NCBI RefSeq assembly: GCF_965363235.1 | Contig: NC_134840.1 | Span: forward strand, 95,306,416-95,370,415 | Source: Mytilus galloprovincialis | Taxonomy: Eukaryota; Mollusca; Bivalvia; Mytilida; Mytilidae | DNA length: 64,000 bases | Reading direction: 5' to 3' | In this document: one piece after another, positions 35,841 to 48,000 of the stretch | How positions within the stretch are numbered: the stretch's first letter is position 1 | Layout of the letters: the number at the start of each line of letters is the position of its first letter | Translations under genes and position numbers: made by a program | The notes under the pieces: model-generated | The model's database searches: none | The model's input: the letters and a program-made list of their open reading frames with translations, nothing else | Told to the model about the DNA's origin: nothing

Positions 35841-36836
35841 AGTATCTCTCTGTTTACTCTGATATTTTTTTTAAAGAAATTTCAATGATTCTTATCTCTC
35901 TGCAATTAAACAAACTTTGAAATTTTTCTTTTGTTGTTATACGAGTTTTTTTTATCAATTAGAAACTTTGCCACAATAATTTTCCCTTTTTTATCTAAAA
36001 AATAAAAAAAAAATTAAATGGCAATTGGTAATTTACCCGGAATCTTCTTTTTATTCAAGTATTTTTTTTATTGAACACCTCAAATACCCCCCCTCCCCCC
36101 AAAGCAATAAATTTACTCTCAATCTATCCCTAAAATTAACAGATGCACCACACAGTTGTTTTAGTGGCAAAAACCAAATGATTACAATGTTCGATTAAAC
36201 CACTTTTTTTTCCAATCCAATTAAAATACAAACCCTCTGTCCAAGCTTTGATTTCAAATCAGATATATCAGTCACTTTAATTTCTATCCATAAAGGATTT
36301 TTGTAATGGTATACTATGTACATTTCTTTTAAAACATTTAATGTGGATAAAAATTCACTAGCCTGTGGATATATGCAAAAAAGATATGAATATAAAATGT
36401 GCATCTAAGGGATGAACATGTACAATCAGTTTAAAAAACAAACAATGATGCACCAATGATAACAATTATTTAAGAATAAGCTAACAAAGAAAATGTACAA
36501 TCCAATAACAGAACAAGAACATTAACAGCTAAAATACAATTATTATTAAAAAGAACATGATTTAACACACACTTATTTTTACAAGTACATAATAACATTT
36601 TTTTTATTAAAATAATTTTCCTAAAAAGTAATATACAGTAGAACAAGCACAAATTTGTTTTGCTTGGGAAAAATAAAATGACCATATCATATTTACAATA
36701 TAGAGTCAAATCTGAAAATCTGAATAACCTTTAACCTATATTTTCTTAACTATAAAAAGTAAATGTGAAGATGACGGGTCTGTCAGATGCCCAAGCTTCA
36801 ATCAAATCCAAAACAGAATACAGAACATTGTTTTTG

Positions 36837-36895
36837 AGAAAATTATAGATTTGGAGAAAATTATAGATTTGGAGAAAATTATAGATTTGGAGTTA
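36837..36895. repeat. three tandem copies of an 18-bp unit
   Basis: GAGAAAATTATAGATTTG is repeated three times head to tail. Confidence 0.85.
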
Positions 36896-37191
36896 AGTTT
36901 TGTTTTTGAAGATTTACAGGCATAAATTGACAATTTTTCCCAAATGGAGTTTACTGGAAACACATTTGTAGTCAGTAACATGAAATGGGATCAAATTAAA
37001 ATATTTATGCCCCAAAATCTTAAAATAGAACACTGTTATCTGCCTCCTAAGGGAAACGAGAGAATCACTGCTAAATGTAATATTTTGTATCATTTAAATG
37101 ACATCTGTGCTTGTGACAGAAAATATAGGTAAAGAACACCATTCTTCTGTCACATTTCATTTTCATTTTATAAACTTAACATCATTTGTAA

Positions 37192-38168
37192 GGCCAGGAT
37201 TTTTTAATTTGTTGGTTTACGGATCCGCCGACCCGATTTTGCGGACTTCCAGAATAAAAATAAAATTGACTTTTCATGCTTTTTTATTCCCGCCGACCCT
37301 AATTATAATTAAAATAATTTTTTTTATGAAATGAAATGCTTTAATCACTAACAAAATTGATAACACTTTCTGTTGTGAAAAAAAAACTTCCAGTTAACGT
37401 TTCTAAAAATAGACAAATCAATCATAACTGACCTTGAAATGTCGTTTGCGCAAATAATTTTGCGGAACGAAACTTGTGTTTAAAACTTACACAATAAGTT
37501 TGTTTCCTTTATTTGTCATCAGTCCGTAAGATGCATCATCTCATAGAAATAGACTTTTCCAAATGTGGACAGGGTGAAGGCATCAAGTTGAAGTACTGAT
37601 ATTAACAAATCATTACGAATTTTCTTGTTTCATAGATAATAAAAAAAATTATATCGTCCATTTGGATAAAAAACGGGAATGCGAGACAACAGATTAACCC
37701 AATAATCTCGTTTTTCCAGTGGACGAGTCTATTAGGTTTTTGACACGTGTGTTAAAACTTATTTTCGTACGACGTTTTTACGTTTTTTTCTTTATCAGTT
37801 TTCGTGCTTGAAGATCATTATTCACCAAGTTTTCTGGAATTAAGAGCTACGCGAATCTATTTTTCTTGTTTCTGAAATGACAATTTAATTTCGTCTTTGT
37901 CCGTGCACCCCCCTTTTTTTTACTGTAAATTATTAGACAATGTCATGCGATGTTTATAACAGCTGAGCAATAATATTTCATCGAACTAAAATTTAAGAAA
38001 TGATGATAAAATAGCCTAACAAACATATTGTTAGAAAGGTGAAATATATATTGATTTTGCATATTTTTCTGTCATCAAAGATGATTTTTTTTCTTTTTTT
38101 TCCCGACCGACCGACCAGACTTTTTCATGGGGAAAATCCGTAAACCAACAAATTAAAAACCCGTGGCC
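37192..38168. mobile_element. Harbinger-like element, GGCC-ended, copy 2
   Basis: TAA at 37189-37191 and 38169-38171 encloses GGCCA...TGGCC ends. Arms include AATTTGTTGGTTTACGGAT and TCCGTAAACCAACAAATT. The interior has CCGACC repeats near both ends. No transposase frame. Confidence 0.7.
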
Positions 38169-38171
38169 TAA

Positions 38172-41100
38172 GAAAACTTGTTAATAAAGACCTCTTTTTT
38201 CATGACAGAAAGGGGGGTCTCTAAAGACGAGTTCCACTGTAAGAAAAAGCCAAGTTTTAATAACAGTCTTGATTGAAGTAAAGTATTAACATTAATAAAT
38301 ACACATTTTTTTGCTTTATTCTTCTGTTAATTGGCCTTAGAGAAAAATTCACAAGTCACTTCTAAATATAGGTAACAGTCACACACATTTTATTTTATTG
38401 TTATTGTTCTGTAAGAGGAGACTGAGTCTAATGTTTACCAATAACAGGGAAACGAGACTTTTATAGTAATGTAAAACTTAAACGAATTCAGAATGTACAC
38501 ACAAGATAAACTTAAATGCCACACACACATAGGCAGGACATACAATACAATACTGTAAATTTAGAAATTATTGTCTACATTTATTATTACGATTTTGAAG
38601 AATGGACAAATATGTGATTAATTATTGAGATTACAGGAAATGTATTAGATATCAGAATACAAGTTTTTATTACAGTGATTGTTACTCAATCACATTCATT
38701 GCATGAATAAAAATGTTGCATTAATTTCTCAATTTTAAGTAACAGATAAAACCGAAAATATATGTATACCTACTAAAAATTATGAAATATTTGCGAAAAA
38801 ATTGAAATGGGTTAGATTTTTCAAAACTAAAATTTACATTTAAAATTTTGAAAGTGCTATTTCTACGCAGCAAATTGTAATGATCAATACATTTTTGTTA
38901 TTGTTTAACAATAGCAATAATAAATTCAGAGAAATTTCTGAATTTACATGTAAAATACAGTATGATAAAGTGTGACAATACCGGTATCGATAACAGTTAG
39001 ATGATAAAATGAGTATGATTTTTCTACTTCATTGACACAGTGGAAGGTTCCGAAAGAAACTTTCATACAAAAAAGAAACCGCTTTCATTCCAGATAAATC
39101 ACTTATTCAAAACACTATTCAATGATGTCACAATAATATTTACATATGTACAATTATGAGTGATTTTATATACAATGTTAACTTTTACACAAAAGAGATC
39201 TAACACAATTGCATTTAAGTAAGAACACATTGTGGATGACTATAAAACATAGATATAAACACATTGCCATTAAAAATTTCATTAAAACAAAAATATAGCA
39301 CTATACGATGCTTTCAAGGATTAAAATTACAACTTGAAGTTATGCTAAATTAAATATAAATAACACTTTTGTTCTTCAATAAAAATGTACATCATAAAAA
39401 TTCTAAATTCTTAATAGGGCTCTTCCATTAATTAATGGGGGGTTTATAACCCCAACCAAGCACAATATAAAAATTTGATGATTCTTAAAACTCCTTAAAA
39501 TACAACAGCATACTTATTAATCATAAGTATCTCCCAGTTCCCATAAAAACCATTTCCGAAACAACTCTTTTGGTGGGGTGTTGTCTCATAAGCAATTATA
39601 TCACATTTTTTTATTTTTATACTTGTTCAACTTATGCATTCCTATTTTAAATTTAATACTTCTATAAAAGGATAACAGAAATCTGGAGAAGCTCAACGTG
39701 ACTATCAAATAATACTGTAAACTGAATTTTACCGCAACTTTATTTCACGTTAAGCCCTTTCTAGACAACTTTACACCAATTTCTTTTCCCCAATTTTCTT
39801 ATTTTCTAAATGTATTCATATAATGAAAGATGATTGATTGATTGATAGTTGGTTGCCTAACACCCAGATGCAAATATTTCATGCACATTCTGGACGAGAA
39901 CAATTTGTCATTAATTACAAAAGGTTGGTTCTGTGATAGAGGCAAATGAATATCAGTTAACCTATTTCGTGTTGAAAAAATCATGTAACTGTTTGAAAAC
40001 TGACTTGTTATAAAAATCCTACAAAGCTGACCATAATTCATCTATTATTTTGTATTTTCAATCATAGGCTTATACATGTATATGTATATGTGCACTTGCA
40101 TAAGGTCACTTACTAATTGTTGCCACTCATATGATTCTGATTTCAAAATTAACTATGATTTCCTTTTAAATTTGATTATCTAATAACTGATGAAGGTATA
40201 TGTTTGTTTTTTTTATCCCAAAAAATTAGAAGTGTGATCTTCCTCCTTTCAGCCTCAAAACTATGTGGTTTGAAGATCTGAAATTTTATCCTCATTCTAT
40301 TTTTTCTTTTATTGTGAACTCAGGGGGAAAAAAATCCTCACATTTTTTATTTTTTCAAAACAAATTTCTTAAACATTGTTGAAACACATTCATTTGTTTT
40401 TATTGGCCACTCAAAACAATAAAATGATATTTGCCCTAAATATTCAGAATACTATCTTGTAAGGAAAAACTTTTGCCTGTCACAAAGATATACAATCATC
40501 TAAGGTATTACCAATGTTATTTCAACTGATCGGGCGGATCTTATGTTTTAATTTGCATAAGGACAGCCTATTTGAAGATGTGTGTGATAAGGACGATTGC
40601 CGTTATAATTATTACTGATTTATAATTACCTATCAGTGTCATCAAAGGAATTTACAAAACAATGACTGGACACTTCATTGATGAGTTTATCCTAAAACAC
40701 CTATCTATAGATGGACTGGTTTATTAAACTCCGCCCAGTCAAGTGAAATAAATCGAGTAATAAACTGTCACTCAAGTATCAAATGCCCTATTTATGTTAC
40801 TTTAAGTATTGAAATCATTCTATTTAACAGTCTATGATTTTATTTGTATTGCAAGTTAAATTCTTAAAAATTACCAGACAGACCAGGTAAAAAAAAGATG
40901 CACAAAATATATTGATGGATTGATTTTTCTTGTTTAATGCCACTTTGAGGAATATTGGCTATTTCATGGCAGCCAGTTTTTTTTTTGGATGATAAAGCTA
41001 GTGTGTCTGAAGATAACCACCAACCTTTCTTAGCAAAGGTGAGAAAGGTTGGAGTTGAACACACCTTTAACATGCAGGGCTCAAATTCACAATCACAGTA

Positions 41101-42036
41101 TTGACAAGGTAGTTATAAAGTAGATGAACAACTTGCATGCCACTGAGGCCTCTGCAGAAAAATGTAAAAAATCCTATATAAACTTAAATAAGTCATTTAT
41201 TTTATTTTCAAGATCCAAATCCATTTTTTTGTTGTTCAAAAACTTTATTTCATTGCAAATATTTTTTTTTTAGTGATACAATGACTCTCGTTCAAGTCCC
41301 TCTTAAAACTCCTATTATCTTGATTTTCATGAGATTTTTCTGAAATAATTCTTGTGTTTGACCTTGGACCATCAAATACCTAACAGTGAACAGACGAAAA
41401 ACATACGAAAACATAACTTTGATCTTATCACTACCTGTAAATAGTAAATTAGAAACGTGAAAAAGGTTAAGTTAATAAAGTTTACAACAAACAGGAAAAT
41501 TCTAAGAAATTTTAGAAAAACAAGAATTATTACTATAAAAAAACAAACAAATAACTTAAAAAAAAAGCAATTAAAAATGGCTACAATAGCTATTTTGTGT
41601 AAAAAAATATCGTTTGATCAAATTTGATTCAGTCATAAATAAATTATCTTGGAATGCAATCTATACATCAACTTAAACAGGCAGTAAAAAATAAAGAAAG
41701 ACGGCCATGGAATTTAAATTAAAAATATTTACAACAAAAAATAATCTCAGGGATCATTTCAAAAACTGACAGTTTTTCTTATTATCATGAAGTAGGGATA
41801 TTTCTAATTTTCAGTTGTTTAGTTTAGAGAAAATTCAGATATTTAATATGTTCATGATGTTTACATCAACATCTTTGCATTTATACACTTTCCATTGGAA
41901 AGAGTAGACATGGTTAGCGAAAACACCCTTATGTCCATTTTGAAAAAAACTGTCATATTTTGAAATGGTTCCTAACTAACTAAAGCTACAATCTCAAAAC
42001 AAAATAAACATTAACAATAATAACTAATTGGACCAT
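38172..42036. other. intergenic stretch and MEN1 3' flank
   Basis: No gene supported. A tRNA-like/SINE-like decayed repeat may lie at 40900-41150 (minus). The MEN1 3' UTR must begin just below 42037; its end is not resolved. Confidence 0.4.
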
Positions 42037-45000
42037 TTATTCTCGTCGTTGACGTTTCCTTGCCATTGCTAGGTCACCTTCTGTGCTCCTTTTATGATTT
42101 TTGAAATGTACTTGTGATTGTGCTGTAAGTTGAAGTTGTATTGCACTGTAGTTACACTTTTCCGAGGAGAAAATTTTACGCAATGCCAACATTTTATGAC
42201 TTTTCAGACATAAAGTTACTGGTTCAAAAATAACTTTTTCTTCCATGGGCTCTGGTTCAGGCTCAGGAATGGGACTTTCATGAGAACTGACAGGTATGGG
42301 ACTATTCGGTGAGACAGGGGTAATAACTCCGTTAGTAAACTGCTGTTCTTTTTTATACATCATCATATCTGATGGACTTTCTGCCTTAAGCATGGCATCA
42401 ACTGACATACCCATGAAAGGAGATCCGTTGGACTTGGTGCTCAAGAATTCCTGTAAATCGACCCTTGTGTCTGACGACGCTGTTACAACAGATGTTGTAC
42501 TAACAGCTGTAAAAGGTTCACCATTTCCCAGGAGATACTCAGGATTAAGTATTGAATCACCGCATGCTTGAGCTAATGCCTCGATATTAGGATTAGGTTC
42601 TGTGTGCAAATCATCATCAACCTTAGAGACCATGGCTTCAATGTCAGACATAGATTTGATTTGAGAATCTTCTGCTTGCCCATTTATTTTGTCTGATTTG
42701 TCTTTGTCATGAGTTTTACCTTTCTTTGCTTTAACTTTTTTCTTTTGATTTCTATTTTCATCTTGGATGATTTCTCTCTCTTCTTCCGATTCCTCGTCCG
42801 ATTCAGATGAAGAGGATGATTCCTCCCCATCCTCACTTATCAGATGAATCAGTTTTCTAACTGTTGGATCAAATTTAGCTAGCGAATTCACCAGCTGTTT
42901 GGCCCATGTTATGTGAAGAACAGGTGTTTTGCTGTCCTCTTCCCATTCACATATTCCATCGTAGAATCTAAGAAAGTCTGCGTAGCAATCAGGATCATAC
43001 GATATTGATGTTTGGTGAATACGGGAAGCATTTTCACTGGCTACATGCTTCATCATTGTTGGTATTAAATCATTGCCAACTTCTAGAAATTCTTTGTAAA
43101 TTTCTTCATCTTCTCTATTGTAATTAAAACTGTAAAAAATATTATATATTAATAGGGTGACCATAAGATATAGCAATAAGGAGATGAGGTATGACGACTT
43201 ATGAGACATCCATTACCCTAGAATAAAAACTTGGGATGTAAACAACTACATATGTAGATGTTATTTTTTTTATAAACTTGTGAAATTGAATTGAAAACTC
43301 GTAAAAATTTGCCCCATATTTGTTTTTAATAATACATGCAATACCACAATAACAATCCATATATTATTCTAAATGTTAATTATTTCATGCATATTCAGGA
43401 TTATAGTTTTTTTTTTGTGTGCACTCAATATCGAGATTGTTAAACGATCAACAAAAATGCGAGTTAAGGTATTGTGAATACAAAAAATGATATCAAAATT
43501 TAAAATGCGACTTTTCATTTTTGCAAAACCTGTCCTGCCATAATTTTTGCAGTAATAAAAACATCTACAATAATATTCCGCCCTGAGCATAACACTGAGT
43601 AAACAACAATATCCACAGTGAGTCACCTGCTTCTTAACAAAATACTTACTTTTTCACTGCATTAGTTGCTTCTGCCCATGCTTTTAATGCTTTTTTATAA
43701 TTGTGATTTCTGTAATGGTAGCCACCAAGATAGGTATATGGATAAACGTGTTGATTATGGTAATGAACTTTAGATGACTGGATTGATTCCTCAAAAATGT
43801 CCACAGGAGGCGGCCTCCCAGGTGTTGGTGAGATCTCTTCTAAGTCGCCCAGATTACCTAAAGCCATTGGGTATCTGTGCAAAAAAATTGACAGGTTTGA
43901 ATTGCTTTACATTTTTATTTTTTATTGGTGTGCAGAATGGGTTTCTTCATTGTTGAATATTGTACAGTGACCTATAGTTGCAAATATTTTTTTAAGTCTC
44001 CAAAATTACATGTATAAAAGCCACTTGGTACCTGTGGAAGGTAGTTGATGGTTATTTTTTTTCCAAATTTGTCATTTTGGGTCCTTTTATAGCTTGCTAT
44101 GCAGTATGAGTTTCACTGACTGTTGAATAATATACAGTGCCCTATAGTTGTTAACTTCTTCCTTATTTGGTCACTGGTGTCTCATAGGCAATCCTACCAG
44201 ATCTTCTTCTTTTCATAAAAATTGTTGCAATATCTGTTGCTATCTATAGTCCTTCAGAAGCATGAAAGATGGTTACAGACATTCAAAGTTGTTTTTTCAT
44301 AATTTTTTGAAACATTTAATTTTCTCATGAATTTTACGATAAAACTTGTAGGCAAGTTCTTTTTGGTTTCATTCTATCTACATTTAGAATAAAATTGAAT
44401 AGAATATAGTGAAAATAATTCAAAAAATTGACAGTATTTTTTACATGAATAAAAGTACTTAGTACCAAAGGTTAATGTCTTTTTTTAGGGTATTTTTTTT
44501 ACATCTAATTTAATATCTATAATCTTTTGCAAAATCCATGTAACAACAGATCAGATTTCAGTTTCCTTTTATAATGAAAATGTCAATTTTTGCCTTCTAT
44601 TTGATTTGGCATGTTCATAATGAAATGGTTTTTCCAAAAAAAAAAATACACATTATTTACAAAAGTTACATTAAAGAAAAATTGAATGTGTGCTTGATTT
44701 TCATTCTGATATTAAAATGTTTCCTTTTTGCTTTTAGATTTTTGGTCTTTCATCAAGTTGTTATATTCCTCTTTTCCTTTCTTTGGAAATGAAGAGTTTA
44801 TTTTTTTGAAGAAGAGTTTACTCATTGTTCAAGAATCATAGATTTTTATCTCTTGTTTGGTTGCTGTTCCACTGATGATCACCCTTATTCCATTTTTTAT
44901 TTGAAGTATCATTTTACGACACATATTGAAGAGTAAACTTACTTTGATAAATGGCCCAAATCATACAACAGCCACAGAAGTTCCTGGAATGATACAACCA

Positions 45001-48000
45001 TTTTTTTTTTTATTAAATATTAATGAAGTACAGTAAAGTTCAGCAATAGTCCTGGTTATAAAAGTTGGTTCTATCCAGGAATTATATAGGGGCAAAAAAA
45101 ATTGTGTGTTCACAGTTATTGCACGACTTTGTCATACTTCGGTTAAAATAACAATGGTATTGGCAAATATCCCCCTTTTAAATCAAAGGAAATCAATAAT
45201 TTTTCTGTCCTGTGTAATAAAAGGGACAAGCATATAAAGTTTTAATGCTTTCATTTTCCAATAAAGATAAAGAGAATTCAGCCCAGTTGGTAAAAGATAA
45301 TATATATTCAGATATGAAACTATACACTCATTATTATTTGTTTGATGGTGGCCTTATGCTGTTTTCTGCTCTTTGGTCGGGTTGTTGGCTTTTGGACATA
45401 TTCCCCATTTCATTATAATTTGTTTGATGATGGCCTTCTGCTGTTTTCTGTTCTTTGGTCGGGTTGTTGTCTTTTGGACATATTCCCCATTTCATTATAA
45501 TTTTTTTGATGGTGGCCTTCTGCTGTTTTCTGTTCTTTGGTCGGGTTGTTGTCTTTTGGACATATTCCCCATTTCATTATAATTTGTTTGATGGTGGCCT
45601 TCTGCTGTTTTCTGTTCCTTGGTTGGGTTGTTGTCTTTTGGACATATTCCCCATTTCATTATAATTTGTTCGATGGTGGCCTTCTGCTGTTTTCTGTTCT
45701 TTGGTCGGGTTGTTGTCTTTTGGACATATTCCCCATTTCATTATAATTTGTTTGATGGTGGCCTTCTGCTGTTTTCTGTTCTTTGGTCGGGTTGTTGTCT
45801 TTTGGACATATTCTACATTTCATTATTATTTGTTTGATGGTGGCCTTCTGCTGTTTTCTGTTCTTTGATTAGGTTGTTGGCTTTTAGACATATCCCCCAT
45901 TTCATTATTATTTGTTTGATGGTGGCCTTCTGCTGTTTTCTGCTCTTTGGTCGGGTGTTGGCTTTTGGACATATCCCCCATTTCATTATTATTTGATACC
46001 AATTTTCGTGGGTTTCATTAATTTTGTTGGTTGTGGTGAACCTCAAATTGAAATGTTCAAAGAATTATAAATTATGAATAAGATTTTATGCAAACTTGTA
46101 TAAAACCATGAAATTAAACATGCATGAAAATGCAAGTTTTCGTTAGTCCAGAAAATTTTTACCCATGAGAATAAATGAATCCACAGGCATAAGTTATTTG
46201 TTGTTGTTTAAATTGCTATCTGTTATACTGTGGATTATTTATTTGGCGTGTGTACCAATTTTTGTGAATTATGGAAAACTTGGATATTTGAAACTCATTG
46301 TTTTGCTGAAGTCTGAATTCAAGCATATAGAAAATTTGTCACTTGTTGAATATTTCATTTTGTGGTTCACATCAACTTCGTACTTTATTTGGCCTTTTAA
46401 CTTTTTTGGATTCAAGCGTCACTGATGAGTCTTTTGAAGACGAAACCCGCGTCTCGCTTATATACAAAATTTTGTCCTGGTATCTATGATGAGTTTTTTT
46501 ACAACCACTGGGTCGATGCTACTGCTGGTGGAGTTTTAATTCCCAGAGGGTATCACCAGTCCAGTAGTCGGCACTTTTTGTGCTGACATGAATTATCATT
46601 GATACGGCTATATTTATACATTAACTGTTAACAAAATATTGAATTTTTGAAAAACTAAGGCTTTTCTACCTCAGGCAAAGATTATCTTAGCTGTATTTGG
46701 CATAACTTTTAGGAATTTTGGTCCTTAATGCTCTTTAACTTTGTACTTTATTTGGCTTTTTTAACTTTTTTGGATTCCAGCGTCACTGATGAGTCTTTTG
46801 TAGACGAAACGCGTGTATGGCGTATATACAAAATTTAGTCCTAGTATCTATGATGAGTTTATATACACATGAAATCCACTTTAATATGGTATCTAATGAT
46901 GAATCCACAGTACCTGTTGTAATGATCCCATCTCAACACTATCCACAGTCAAATTTATGGATGGATTAATTCCACTAACAATGGCTGCCACTTCCATGTG
47001 TCTGTTACATATAACTGGCTGTCCATTTAAATACAACCAACTCTTTTCTACAACACTAGCTGTGATTGGCTGGCCTCTTTTGTCTTCATTTCCTTTCCCT
47101 TAAAATAGAAATGTCTTAATAATTTATCATTCCACATCAGCACATGATTCCAGCACAATGAACCAATGAAAAATACAATTCAATGACAGGTTGAAAAGTA
47201 AAAGAAGTTGCTGTGCTAAAGTTTTTATTGACAAACCTGCAAACTAAAATAATGTTGGTTAAAGCCTTTTCTAGTTAATACAGAATAGGATCAGGTATTT
47301 CTATTATCTACATGTATGTTTTCGAAAGGGGCAGTTTATTTATGTTGTTAGAAACACCATATACAAGTAACAAGGTTAATCTTAAATATATTGATAAATC
47401 TATAATACCATGGTATTTTGCTAGTGGAGTTGTCAATCCTTTTGAGAGCAGGCTCAACAAAGAATTCATATCAAATTTTGCAAAAGATGCAGCAAAATCA
47501 TGAGTTAAAACTTGACCTATTACCATGCCATGTGACTTCAGCAGTTTCCTTTAAATCTTCACCAAACACAACCCAAGCATGGTCTTCTGATAAAGATAAA
47601 TGTACGTCATTGTATTCTAATATCTGGAAGGCAGCAACTACTGCAAAAGCCACACCAAAACAGTCAAGCTTGTTCCCTGAAAGAGAAAAAGTGCATACAG
47701 TTTATAAAACATTCAGACACCAAATGTCAACCATTCTTAAAAAAAAATATATTTTATTAATAACCTGTTTTAATGTTTTATATATTTGCATCACTACCTA
47801 TAAAGACAGTGTTCTCCCCAGGATTTTTGGATAGCGCTGTTGTAAGCGCGTGATTTTCGACAATTCTCAGTAACTTTGTTGCGGCGCGCGGTTGGTTTGT
47901 AATTGATTTGTTATGTGTTTTTCTTATATAATGCTATTGATGTTTTCTCTTGTAATGATGTCCTCATCATGCTCATGGAAGTTACCCCTTTGTTTGCTAA

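Larger units (their letters stand above)
46378..46864 (+). mobile_element. retrozyme-like element, 1.3 tandem units of about 364 bp, two hammerheads
   Basis: The first about 125 bp (46378-46500) recur at 46741-46864, so the insertion is one unit plus a partial second, with a hammerhead in each (46416-46459 and 46780-46823). The unit is homologous to 18088-18443. It has no protein-coding capacity. The segment between hammerheads includes the text ACCACTGGGTCGATGC also present, inverted, near 18420. Confidence 0.75.
46226..46912. mobile_element. TACTGTGGATTC MITE interrupted by a retrozyme-like insertion, ending at the MEN1 exon 3 donor
   Basis: Left end TACTGTGGATTATTT at 46226, right end ATGAATCCACAGTA at 46912, with 46378-46864 inserted. 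On the minus strand, exon 3 of MEN1 ends at 46914 and its donor GTACTG consists of G46913 followed by the MITE terminus TACTG. Confidence 0.75.

Noticed and set aside
45373-45837. Four overlapping plus-strand frames of 69-72 aa with near-identical hydrophobic translations
   Set aside because: They are successive readings of the 82-bp minisatellite; the frame shifts because 82 is not a multiple of three. Not genes.
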